The notes under the pieces: model-generated
Database searches by the model: none
What the model was told of the DNA's origin: nothing
What the model saw: only the letters and a program-made list of their open reading frames with translations
Made by a program: the position numbers and the translations under genes
Shown here: one piece after another, positions 1 through 7,170 of the stretch
How the letters are laid out: every line of letters starts with the position of its first letter
Position numbering within the stretch: the first letter of the stretch is position 1
Assembly: GCA_937996825.1 (NCBI GenBank)
Contig: CALKUJ010000205.1
Coordinates: forward strand, 1-8,262
Reading direction: 5' to 3'
Length of the DNA stretch: 8,262 nt
Source of the DNA: an uncultured Polynucleobacter sp.
GTDB taxonomy: Bacteria; Pseudomonadota; Gammaproteobacteria; Burkholderiales; Burkholderiaceae

Positions 1-98
1 TTAGTTGGGCATCAGAACTCATGCCGATATCTTATACGCTTATTGAGTAATTTGAATTGCTTGAGTGATGTATTACGAAGTTGATTGCGCAAAATCAA
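1..98. other. Left-edge sequence, gene content unresolved
   Basis: No gene can be assigned here. Two edge readings are possible. On the + strand a frame open from the window edge runs from position 3 to a TAA at 48-50; it would give a 15-residue C-terminal tail ending in YTLIE and would be convergent with bioB. On the - strand an ATG at 22-20 opens a frame running off the edge (MSSDAQL...), with only a weak purine-rich stretch upstream. Neither is long enough to recognise. The T-rich sequence on both sides of the 99-120 palindrome slightly favours a convergent + strand gene ending at 50, but this is inference. Confidence 0.3.
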
Positions 99-130
99 AC
101 GGCGATCAATTGATCGCCGTAAAAGTTTTT
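91..130 (-). terminator. Probable bioB terminator, possibly bidirectional
   Basis: Positions 99-120 form a perfect 22-bp palindrome. It can fold as a 9-bp GC-containing stem (ACGGCGATC with GATCGCCGT) closed by an AATT loop. Read on the - strand, the direction of bioB, the stem is followed by TTGATTTT (98-91), an interrupted U tract. It begins 33 nt past the bioB stop codon, a normal place for an intrinsic terminator. On the + strand the stem is followed by AAAAGTTTTT (121-130), so it could also stop a transcript arriving from the left. The T tracts are imperfect, so efficiency is uncertain. Confidence 0.65.
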
Positions 131-153
131 ATGTTTTGAAATTTGGTAGCAAA

Positions 154-1137
154 TTAAACAAGAACCTCTGCTTTGCATGCAGTTTTTGTTTTTAAACCAA
201 GCTCTGCCAATAATTCACGATCGGCATCCGCTTCCGGGTTGTCTGTGGTGAGTAACTTATCACCATAGAAAATTGAGTTGGCACCCGCCATAAAACACAT
301 GGCTTGCACCGCTCTACCTAACTCCTGACGGCCAGCAGACAAGCGTACACGGGCGGTTGGCATAGTGATGCGTGCAATAGCAATTGTGCGCACAAACTCT
401 AATGGATCAACGCCTTTTTGCTCAGCCAACGGTGTACCAGCTACCGGTACTAGATGATTAATAGGCACTGACTCTGGATAAGGATTTAGGTTAGCTAATT
501 TAGCAATGAACGCTGCACGTTGCTTGCGAGTCTCACCCATACCGATGATGCCACCACAACAAACTGACATGCCGGCACTGCGCACACTTTGTAATGTATC
601 TAAACGATCTTGATACTGACGCGTGTTGATCACAGAACCATAAAAATCTTCACTTGTATCAAGGTTATGGTTGTAATAGTCAAGGCCAGCATCGCCCAAA
701 GCTTTTGCTTGTTCAGGAGCCAACATGCCCAATGTGGCACAAGTTTCCAAACCAAGATCCTTAACACCCTTGATCATGGCAACCACTTTTTCGATGTCAC
801 GATCTTTTGGTTCACGCCAAGCAGCGCCCATACAAAAACGATTAGACCCTGCTTCTTTAGCCGCCTTAGCAGCAGCTAATACTTCTTCAACATCCATCAA
901 CTTGGTTGCTTTAACGTCGGTGTGATATCTGGCTGCTTGCGGACAATATCCACAATCCTCAGGACATCCACCTGTTTTGATTGACAACAATGTTGCTAAT
1001 TCAATATCACCCTCAGGAAAGTTTTCTTGATGAACTTGCGCTGCGCGCGCCATCAATTCATTCATGGGCAATTCGTAGAGCTCTAAGACCTGCTCAACAG
1101 AAATGGACGAGTATTTTTTAGGGTCATTCATAGTCAT
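154..1137 (-). CDS. bioB: Biotin synthase BioB (radical SAM)
   Basis: This enzyme catalyses the last step of biotin synthesis, inserting sulfur between C6 and C9 of dethiobiotin in the cytoplasm using S-adenosylmethionine radicals. Numbered from the ATG at 1137 (327 aa), the radical-SAM cysteines C58, C62 and C65 lie in [10 protein letters not shown] and ligate the 4Fe-4S cluster. C102 (FCMGAAWR), C133 (ETCATLG), C193 (VCCGGI) and R265 (VRLSAGR) match the ligands of the sacrificial 2Fe-2S cluster. YNHNLDTS (155-162) is the usual substrate and SAM-binding motif. The length is close to that of the family (E. coli about 346 aa). The frame is also open from a TTG at 1146, and a second ATG lies at 1131. 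None of the three has a convincing Shine-Dalgarno sequence, so the start is uncertain by a few codons. The gene is divergent from the bioAFD operon, 39 bp from its first gene. All key residues are present. The identification is very secure. Confidence 0.97.
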   Translation of the reverse strand: MTMNDPKKYSSISVEQVLELYELPMNELMARAAQVHQENFPEGDIELATLLSIKTGGCPEDCGYCPQAARYHTDVKATKLMDVEEVLAAAKAAKEAGSNRFCMGAAWREPKDRDIEKVVAMIKGVKDLGLETCATLGMLAPEQAKALGDAGLDYYNHNLDTSEDFYGSVINTRQYQDRLDTLQSVRSAGMSVCCGGIIGMGETRKQRAAFIAKLANLNPYPESVPINHLVPVAGTPLAEQKGVDPLEFVRTIAIARITMPTARVRLSAGRQELGRAVQAMCFMAGANSIFYGDKLLTTDNPEADADRELLAELGLKTKTACKAEVLV

Positions 1138-1176
1138 AATTGCCAATGATACAGGTCGAAGTGTTCAAATAGAGGT
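1130..1176. promoter_or_regulatory. Compact divergent control region, bioB and bio operon
   Basis: Only 39 bp (1138-1176) separate the bioB ATG from the first gene of the rightward operon, so the two promoters must overlap or lie inside coding sequence. CATAAT at 1135-1140 is a possible + strand -10 box, but the sequence about 17 nt upstream (around 1112-1117) is only T-rich and not a good -35. On the - strand TATCAT (1151-1146) could be a -10 for a nearly leaderless bioB transcript, and TATAAC (1187-1182), inside the neighbouring gene, is an alternative. Neither has a good -35. No clear BirA-type or BioR-type operator is visible. The existence of a control region is inferred from gene layout; the individual boxes are weak. 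Confidence 0.3.
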
Positions 1177-2157
1177 ATGCGTTATATCGTAACTTTTATT
1201 TCTTTAAGTATCCTGACCTTCGCGTCTTATGCAGAAAAGTCATGGCCTAACCGCAGTTCAGAGCCGGTCAAAATCATCGTCACTTTCACCCCAGGTGGAG
1301 CCCCTGATATTTTGGCCAGAATTTTGGCTGAATATTGGCAAAAAGACCTTAATAATCAGGTAATTGTTGAAAATAAACCAGGCGCTGGCGGCAATATTGG
1401 TACAGAGCTCACTGCCAAAGCTCAGCCCAATGGTCACACCTTGGTGATTGGAACTGTAGGTACTTTGACGATCAATCCGTTTTTATACAAAAATCTTAAC
1501 TATGATCCTCGCAAAGATTTAGAGTCGATCACTTTTTTGGCAAGCACTCCTAATGTGCTGGTATTAAACAAACAAGTTCCTGCAACAGATGCAAAAAGTT
1601 TGATTGCTTTGGCCAAATCAAAGCCCAATGATTTAAGTTACTCATCATCCGGTATCGGGACATCGATTCATTTATCAGGTGAACTATTTCAGCAATTGAC
1701 GAATACAAAAATCAAACACATTCCCTACAAAGGCAGAGCTCAAGCCATGCCAGATTTATTGGGTGGGCGAGTTCACATGAGTTTTGATAACTTGGCATCT
1801 GCATTACCTTTGATTAGATCGGGTGATTTAAAAGCCATTGGTGTGACGAGTATGCAGCGTTCAATCCATGCACCAGATATTCCAAGCTTGAGTGAATCTG
1901 GCGTGCCAGGCTTGAGAAATTTTCAAGTCACTTCATGGTTCTCTTTGATGGGTCCTGCCGGGATGAATAAAGCTGATGTGCAAAAAATTGCTTTGGAGAC
2001 AAAACGCATTCTCAATCTTCCTGAGGTCAAAGAGCGTTTATCAGCACTTGGCTTAGAAGCAAATCCTCAGGGGCCAGAAGCATTGAACCAATTGATTCAA
2101 CAAGATTCCAAACGCTGGTCGAAATTGATTGAGGAAACAGGAATCAAAGCCGAATGA
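1177..2157 (+). CDS. Bug/TctC-family periplasmic solute-binding protein
   Basis: This is a 326-aa periplasmic binding protein of the Bug family, the extracytoplasmic receptors of tripartite tricarboxylate (TTT) transporters. An N-terminal signal peptide (about residues 1-19: Arg2, a hydrophobic stretch, then S-Y-A before Glu20) indicates export. Family hallmarks follow: PGGAPD (39-44), ENKPGAGGNIG (65-75), YSSSGIGTSIHLSGELF (155-171), HIPYKG (181-186), SFDNL (202-206) and IPSLSESGVPGL (235-246). Length and motifs are typical, so the protein looks intact. Family members bind carboxylates (citrate, C4 and longer dicarboxylates) or amino-acid-like and aromatic compounds; the ligand cannot be read from sequence. 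No TctA or TctB membrane genes are nearby, which is common for orphan Bug proteins. Its stop overlaps the bioA start in ATGA, tying it to biotin synthesis. The ATG has AGAGG (1171-1175) only 1 nt upstream, too close for a normal ribosome site, but the signal peptide fits this start and no better one is in frame. Confidence 0.93.
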   Translation: MRYIVTFISLSILTFASYAEKSWPNRSSEPVKIIVTFTPGGAPDILARILAEYWQKDLNNQVIVENKPGAGGNIGTELTAKAQPNGHTLVIGTVGTLTINPFLYKNLNYDPRKDLESITFLASTPNVLVLNKQVPATDAKSLIALAKSKPNDLSYSSSGIGTSIHLSGELFQQLTNTKIKHIPYKGRAQAMPDLLGGRVHMSFDNLASALPLIRSGDLKAIGVTSMQRSIHAPDIPSLSESGVPGLRNFQVTSWFSLMGPAGMNKADVQKIALETKRILNLPEVKERLSALGLEANPQGPEALNQLIQQDSKRWSKLIEETGIKAE

Positions 2158-3524
2158 ATCTAAAAAATTCCTCCCTCTCTCAAGATCTTGTGGAGCGCAG
2201 TTTGGCATCTGTGTGGCACCCTTGCACTCAAATGAAACATCATGAGCAATTTCCTTTGGTGGCAATTTCTCATGGCAAAGGAGCTTGGCTGTACGACCAT
2301 GATGGCAATCGCTACTTAGATGCCATCAGCTCTTGGTGGGTCAATTTATTTGGGCATGCCAACTCATCAATCAATCAAGCACTCAAGGATCAGCTCGATT
2401 CTTTAGAGCACGTCATGTTGGCAGGTTTCACACACAAACCAGTAGTGGAGTTATCAGAACGTTTAAGCAGCCTGACCCAACACACATTGGGCCATACTTT
2501 TTATGCGTCCGATGGCGCATCCGCCATTGAAATGGCATTAAAGATGAGCTTTCATTATTGGCAGAACAAAGGATTGACCGATAAAAAAGAATTCATTTGC
2601 CTTAAAAATAGTTATCACGGCGAAACTCTCGGCGCCTTGGCAGTCACTGATATTGCAATCTTCAAAGAAACTTATGGTCCTCTGACCCACCCTGCTCACA
2701 TTGTTGCTAATCCTGACTCTCGTCTTGCAACTGATGGCCAGTCTGCTAAAGATGTTGCAGCAGATGCTTTAAAAAATTTAGAAGCGTTATTAAAAACTCA
2801 ATCCAAAAATATTGCCGCATTGATTATCGAACCTTTGGTTCAGTGTGCGTCTGGCATGGTCATGCATGACGCCACTTATCTTCAAGGTATTAGAAAACTC
2901 TGCGATCAATATCAAATTCATTTGATTGCCGATGAGATCGCTGTTGGTTGCGGAAGAACAGGTACCTTCTTTGCTGTTGAACAAGCGGGCATATGGCCTG
3001 ACTTTTTGGCTTTATCCAAAGGTATCAGTGGTGGTTATTTACCACTATCACTGGTGATGACAACTGATGAGATTTATCAAGCCTTCTATCACCAAGATGC
3101 GCGCAAAGGATTTTTGCATTCTCATTCATATACAGGCAATCCTTTGGCTTGCAGGGCAGCCTTGGCCACATTGGATATTTTTGAAAAAGAAAATGTCTTA
3201 GAGAAAAACAAAGTTCTTGCTAAAAAGTTATCTGATGCATTTGCTTGGGCAAAAGAAGATGAACGCATCATTCACTTCAGACAGACTGGCATGATTCTGG
3301 CTTTTGATGTCAAACTAGAACATCTCCGCGACAACTTCTCAAAAGAATTTTTTGTGAACGCATTAAATCAAGGTGTCTTGGTTCGCCCAATTGGTCCGAC
3401 CATTTACATCATGCCGCCGTACATCATCAATGATGATGAAATCATTCACTTATCAAATGGTATTCAAGCAAGCCTAAATACCACTATAAGTGGTAATCTT
3501 AAAACTGCCACAGCTAAAGCATGA
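2154..3524 (+). CDS. bioA: Adenosylmethionine-8-amino-7-oxononanoate aminotransferase BioA
   Basis: This PLP enzyme converts KAPA (8-amino-7-oxononanoate) to DAPA (7,8-diaminononanoate), typically with S-adenosylmethionine as amino donor. The 456-aa product carries the class-III aminotransferase features in order: WHPCTQM (21-27), SWW (60-62), SYHGET (153-158) with the PLP-stacking Tyr154, ADE with Asp260 contacting the pyridine nitrogen, and Lys289 in LSKGISGGYLPLS as the Schiff-base lysine. HSHSYTGNPLA (322-332), Arg411 in VRPIG and MPPY (420-423) follow. The WHPCTQM and SWW motifs distinguish BioA from ornithine or GABA aminotransferases. A Shine-Dalgarno AGGAA lies at 2139-2143 inside the preceding gene, 10 nt before the ATG, and start and upstream stop overlap in ATGA, so translation is probably coupled. 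The C-terminal tail after about residue 440 is poorly conserved in character. Identification is very secure. Confidence 0.97.
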   Translation: MNLKNSSLSQDLVERSLASVWHPCTQMKHHEQFPLVAISHGKGAWLYDHDGNRYLDAISSWWVNLFGHANSSINQALKDQLDSLEHVMLAGFTHKPVVELSERLSSLTQHTLGHTFYASDGASAIEMALKMSFHYWQNKGLTDKKEFICLKNSYHGETLGALAVTDIAIFKETYGPLTHPAHIVANPDSRLATDGQSAKDVAADALKNLEALLKTQSKNIAALIIEPLVQCASGMVMHDATYLQGIRKLCDQYQIHLIADEIAVGCGRTGTFFAVEQAGIWPDFLALSKGISGGYLPLSLVMTTDEIYQAFYHQDARKGFLHSHSYTGNPLACRAALATLDIFEKENVLEKNKVLAKKLSDAFAWAKEDERIIHFRQTGMILAFDVKLEHLRDNFSKEFFVNALNQGVLVRPIGPTIYIMPPYIINDDEIIHLSNGIQASLNTTISGNLKTATAKA

Positions 3525-4741
3525 CGCTCAGATATATCAATCACTTCAATCATTTACTTGATGACCTGGAGCAGCGCTCACTCAAAAGAACGCTGAAGAT
3601 TTGTGACAGTGCGAGTGCGCCCACGATGAAAATCGATGGTCAAGAAATGCTGACCTTTTGTAGTAATGACTATCTTGGATTAGCCAATCATCCCGAGCTA
3701 GCCAAAGCAATCACTGAAGGTCTACAACGCTTTGGCTCAGGCAGTGGCGCATCACACATGATCAGCGGCCACCATCGTCCGCATGATGAGTTAGAAAAAG
3801 CTTTGGCAAAAACCCAAGCAGCATTCATTCCAGAAGTTCGTGCATTATTCTTTAGTACCGGCTATATGGCCAACCTTGCTGCTATCACTGCCATCAGCAG
3901 CAGTCTTGAATCAAATCAAGTGATGAGCATCTATTCTGAAGAGCTCAACCATGCATCATTGATTGATGGGGTTCGTTTGGCTAGCAAACAAAATCAAGCC
4001 AAGGTTCAAGTGTTCCCTCACCAAGATTTATCTGCTCTTGAACAACTATTAGCGAAAGACAGCAATCAATTTAAGTTGATTGTCACTGATGGCGTATTTA
4101 GTATGGATGGCGATCTCGCTAGAGTTGCTGAATTACTCAAACTGGCTCATCAGTATGACGCTTTGGTTTTAGTAGATGATGCTCATGGCTTTGGTGTTAT
4201 TGGTCAACATGGTGCTGGCATTCTTGAACATGCAGGCATTCAAAATACCAATGAAGCAGCGGGAAGAATCATTTACATTGGCACATTGGGTAAAGCAGCC
4301 GGCATCAGTGGCGCATTCATTGCTGGTCACAAGACCTTGATTGAGTGGATCTTGCAAAAAGGTCGCTCTTACATTTACACCACCGCTTCCCCACCGGCAA
4401 TCGCCCATGGTCTACTCAAAAGCTTAGAGCTCATGTCTGATGACTCTTATCGCACATCGCTTAACAAGAACATTCAACATTGGAAAAAAACTCTGCGCTT
4501 GAACAAATGGTCACTGATGCCATCGGAGACAGCGATTCAGCCGATCATGATCGGTAAAAACGAGGATGCTTTACGAGTTGCGCAACAGCTCTATCAAAAA
4601 AACATCTGGGTGCCTGCTATCAGACCACCCACAGTACCCGCTGATACAGCCAGACTGCGCATCACATTCTCAGCAAGTCACACAACAGAACAGATTGATC
4701 AATTAATTCAAGCGCTGATGGAGATTGAGCATGAGCTCTAA
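3521..4741 (+). CDS. bioF: 8-amino-7-oxononanoate synthase BioF
   Basis: BioF is a PLP-dependent alpha-oxoamine synthase that condenses L-alanine with a pimeloyl thioester (pimeloyl-ACP, or pimeloyl-CoA in some organisms) with loss of CO2 to give KAPA, the first committed ring-building step. The 406-aa product shows SNDYLGLANHP (48-58), GSGSGASHMISGHH (72-85), DGVFSMDGDLA (190-200), LVDDAHGFGVIG (217-228) with the PLP-contacting Asp and His, and Lys258 in GTLGKAAGISG as the Schiff-base lysine. IRPPTVPADTARLRITFSA (367-385) is the usual C-terminal substrate-binding segment. The family also includes 2-amino-3-ketobutyrate CoA ligase and 5-aminolevulinate synthase; the position between bioA and bioD decides for BioF. 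The start overlaps the bioA stop (ATGA) and has no strong Shine-Dalgarno sequence, so it probably depends on ribosomes finishing bioA. Confidence 0.96.
   Translation: MTLRYINHFNHLLDDLEQRSLKRTLKICDSASAPTMKIDGQEMLTFCSNDYLGLANHPELAKAITEGLQRFGSGSGASHMISGHHRPHDELEKALAKTQAAFIPEVRALFFSTGYMANLAAITAISSSLESNQVMSIYSEELNHASLIDGVRLASKQNQAKVQVFPHQDLSALEQLLAKDSNQFKLIVTDGVFSMDGDLARVAELLKLAHQYDALVLVDDAHGFGVIGQHGAGILEHAGIQNTNEAAGRIIYIGTLGKAAGISGAFIAGHKTLIEWILQKGRSYIYTTASPPAIAHGLLKSLELMSDDSYRTSLNKNIQHWKKTLRLNKWSLMPSETAIQPIMIGKNEDALRVAQQLYQKNIWVPAIRPPTVPADTARLRITFSASHTTEQIDQLIQALMEIEHEL
4720..4733 (+). promoter_or_regulatory. Ribosome-binding site deciding the bioD start
   Basis: GGAGA (4720-4724), inside the last codons of bioF, lies 6 nt before the ATG at 4731-4733. 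The alternative in-frame TTG at 4725 directly follows the GGAGA and is too close to use it. Since this site lies within bioF, it is exposed only as ribosomes pass, consistent with coupled expression. Confidence 0.7.
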
Positions 4742-5474
4742 GTCTGGTAAGTTTGATAATTCTCGCAATCCTACTAAGCATGGTTTTTTTGTTACCGGCA
4801 CCGACACAGAAGTTGGTAAGACTTTGATTTCTGGAGCGTTGATCACCCAATTAAAAAAACAACACGCTGTGGTTGCAGGATTTAAGCCAGTCGTTGCTGG
4901 TATGAATTTGATTGCTGGAAAAATGTGTAATGAAGACATCTTGGCGCTATCAAGTGCGATGAGCTACAAACCACAAGAAGATTTTTTAGATATCTGCCCT
5001 TACCAACTATCAACTCCTGCCGCCCCTCATTTGGTCGCAAAAGAATCTGATGTCCACCTTGATTATTCAGTGATGCTCAAGGCCTTCAATAAGGTACGTG
5101 ATCAATCAGATGCGATTGTGGTGGAAGGTGTTGGCGGCTTTAAAGTGCCTTTTCATGATGGCAAAACAAGTGCTGACTTTGCCCAAGACATGGGTCTACC
5201 AGTTGTCATGGTGGTTGGTATGCGATTGGGTTGCATCAACCACGCCTTACTCACAGTTGAAGCAATTCAATCAAGAGGGTTGCACTTGGCTGGCTGGGTG
5301 GCCAACACCATCGGGCCCATGACACTGCTTCAAGAAAATATTGCCACCTTAGAAAACTTAATACCAGCACCGTTACTGGGAGTTATTCCTGAACTACCCA
5401 AAGAGTTCATTCAAACGCCTTACAGCATGAGTGCCATGGAAAAGGCTGCTAGCTATTTAAAGAATGTTTCTTAA
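4731..5474 (+). CDS. bioD: ATP-dependent dethiobiotin synthetase BioD
   Basis: BioD closes the ureido ring of dethiobiotin from DAPA, CO2 and ATP. Numbered from the ATG at 4731 (247 aa), the P-loop is GTDTEVGKT (23-31), Lys54 lies in FKPVVAG, EGVGGFKVP (132-140) is the second nucleotide/substrate loop, and VVGMRLGCINHALLT (161-175) and ANTI (191-194) match the dimer-interface and nucleotide-binding segments. The frame also opens at a TTG two codons earlier (4725), but GGAGA at 4720-4724 sits 6 nt before the ATG and almost touches the TTG, so the ATG is chosen. The gene overlaps the end of bioF by 11 nt and is the last gene of the operon. A somewhat long N-terminal extension of about 16 residues precedes the first beta strand. 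All catalytic motifs are intact. Confidence 0.96.
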   Translation: MSSKSGKFDNSRNPTKHGFFVTGTDTEVGKTLISGALITQLKKQHAVVAGFKPVVAGMNLIAGKMCNEDILALSSAMSYKPQEDFLDICPYQLSTPAAPHLVAKESDVHLDYSVMLKAFNKVRDQSDAIVVEGVGGFKVPFHDGKTSADFAQDMGLPVVMVVGMRLGCINHALLTVEAIQSRGLHLAGWVANTIGPMTLLQENIATLENLIPAPLLGVIPELPKEFIQTPYSMSAMEKAASYLKNVS

Positions 5475-5484
5475 GCTCAATTGA

Positions 5485-7170
5485 TTAAGATTCAATATCT
5501 CTTAGCTCTCTGCGCAAAATCTTTCCAACGGTTGACTTTGGCAATTCAGTTCTAAATTCAATGAATTTGGGTCGCTTGTAATTGGTTAATTGTGTTTTGC
5601 AATACTCAAGCACTTGGTTTTCTGTCAAAGCAAGATCTTTTTTCACAATGAAGACTTTCACAGCCTCACCTGCCGCACCGTCCTTGACACCAACTGCTGC
5701 GCATTCCAGGACCTCGGGCATCATCGTCAAGACTTCCTCAATTTCATTGGGATAAACATTGAAGCCTGACACCACAATCGTGTCTTTCTTACGATCAATG
5801 ATTTTGACGTAACCATCGGCTGTCATATAAGCGATATCGCCTGTTTTAAAAAAACCTTGCGCTGTCATTGATTGCTTTGTTTCAGCATCACGCTTCCAGT
5901 AACCAGACATCAATTGAGGTCCTTTGATACAAATCTCTCCAGGCTCACCAATAGCAACTGTGCGTTCTTCATTATCCAATATCAATATGTCGGTTCCCGG
6001 CAAAGGCAAACCAATTGTTCCTGTAAAGCCATCGATCAAGGGGGTGTTACAACAAACCACCGGCGATGTTTCAGAAAGTCCATAACCCTCAGCAATCGGT
6101 TTTCCAGTTAATTGTTGCCAGCGATCGGCCACTGACTTCTGTACAGCCATACCGCCACCAATGCTCACCAATAATGATGAAAAATCAATACTTGAAAATT
6201 TTGGATGATTCATCAAGGCATTGAACAATGTATTGACCGCGGGAAATATATGAAATTCTTTCAAACCATTCAACAACTTCACAAAACCTGCAATATCTCT
6301 TGGATTTGTCACTAAGACATTCAAGGCACCTGCTTTAAGTCCGAACAAACAACAGGCCGTTAAAGCAAAGATGTGATACATCGGCAATGCACAAACAAAC
6401 ACCAATTGCTCAATGCGCAGGCCTCTTAAACCAGGCTCAAGCCAAGCATCGATTTGCGCAATATTGGCCAAAATATTTCGGTGCAATAAAACCGCTCCTT
6501 TGGCCACACCCGTTGTACCACCGGTGTATTGCAAAAAGGCAATGTCATCGCCTTTGATGGAGGCTGGCTTAAAGGATGCTTTGGTATTTTTACCTTTTTG
6601 CAGCGCCTCTTTGAAATTAAGCACGCCCTGCAATGACCAAGTTGGTACTGCTTTTTTCACATGTCTGACAATTAAGTTAATCAAATGTCCCTTAAAACCC
6701 ATGAGCTCACCAACACTGGTGACAAGCACATGTTTGACTCTTACTTGATCTTGAATGCTTTGGAAAACATGGGCAAAGTTTTCTAAAATCACCAGCGCAT
6801 CAGCACCAGAATCATTTAATTGATAAGCCAGTTCTCGAGCGGTGTACATTGGGTTAACGTTCACAACCACACAACCCGCTCTCAAAGACCCCAATAAAGC
6901 GATGGGGTACTGCAAAAGATTCGGCATCATCAAAGCAATTCGGTCACCTTTACCCAAGCCTTGCGACTGTAGATAAGCGGCAAATTGCCAAGACAATTCG
7001 TCCAATTCTTTGTAAGTGATTTTTTTACCCATGCAGTCAAAGGCAAGCCTTGAGCCGTACTGATTGAATGATTGGGCAAATAAATCATTCAATGACTCAA
7101 ACTGAGCCCCATCGACTTGATGCGGAACCCCATCTGGATAACTACTCAACCAAGGCTTGTCTTGATTCAA
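5485..7170 (-). CDS. fadD: Long-chain fatty acid-CoA ligase (FadD-type)
   Basis: This ANL-superfamily enzyme activates free fatty acids to acyl-CoA through an acyl-adenylate, feeding beta-oxidation or lipid synthesis, usually at the inner face of the cytoplasmic membrane. The 561-aa product has the P-loop-like A3 motif YTGGTTGVAKG (215-225), the A5 motif EGYGLSETSP (361-370), TGDI (443-446), the FACS signature DRKKDTIVVSGFNVYPNEIEE (459-479) and the C-terminal catalytic lysine K550 in GKILRRELR. Its length equals that of E. coli FadD as I recall it. Chain length cannot be read from sequence; a medium-chain acyl-CoA ligase is the main alternative. It starts at TTG, supported by AAAGGAA on the - strand 5 nt upstream. 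It is convergent with bioD, with 10 bp between stop codons, and so has its own promoter in 7171-7304. There is no sign that it belongs to the biotin operon. Confidence 0.92.
   Translation of the reverse strand: MNQDKPWLSSYPDGVPHQVDGAQFESLNDLFAQSFNQYGSRLAFDCMGKKITYKELDELSWQFAAYLQSQGLGKGDRIALMMPNLLQYPIALLGSLRAGCVVVNVNPMYTARELAYQLNDSGADALVILENFAHVFQSIQDQVRVKHVLVTSVGELMGFKGHLINLIVRHVKKAVPTWSLQGVLNFKEALQKGKNTKASFKPASIKGDDIAFLQYTGGTTGVAKGAVLLHRNILANIAQIDAWLEPGLRGLRIEQLVFVCALPMYHIFALTACCLFGLKAGALNVLVTNPRDIAGFVKLLNGLKEFHIFPAVNTLFNALMNHPKFSSIDFSSLLVSIGGGMAVQKSVADRWQQLTGKPIAEGYGLSETSPVVCCNTPLIDGFTGTIGLPLPGTDILILDNEERTVAIGEPGEICIKGPQLMSGYWKRDAETKQSMTAQGFFKTGDIAYMTADGYVKIIDRKKDTIVVSGFNVYPNEIEEVLTMMPEVLECAAVGVKDGAAGEAVKVFIVKKDLALTENQVLEYCKTQLTNYKRPKFIEFRTELPKSTVGKILRRELRDIES

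Noticed and set aside
610..925. Rightward open frames inside bioB
   Set aside because: They are antisense to strongly conserved biotin synthase sequence, are short and low in complexity of domain-like features, and have no ribosome sites. They are shadows of the real gene, as are similar short frames opposite or within bioA, bioF, bioD, fadD and the M20 gene.
1138..1146. TTG at 1146 as the bioB start
   Set aside because: It has no Shine-Dalgarno and two ATG codons follow within six codons. The ATG at 1137 is preferred, although none of the three has strong support.
1181..1193. Imperfect palindrome GTTATATCGTAAC resembling a BioR box
   Set aside because: Only the outer four bases pair and the core differs from the TTATMKATAA consensus. 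It also lies inside the signal-peptide coding sequence.
1138..1200. BirA-type biotin operator (TTGTAAACC arms with a 14-15 nt spacer)
   Set aside because: No matching half-site pair is present on either strand between bioB and the binding-protein gene.
1177..2157. Part of a full tripartite tricarboxylate transporter (TctABC) locus
   Set aside because: No TctA-like or TctB-like membrane protein frame exists in the window; the neighbours are all biotin genes.
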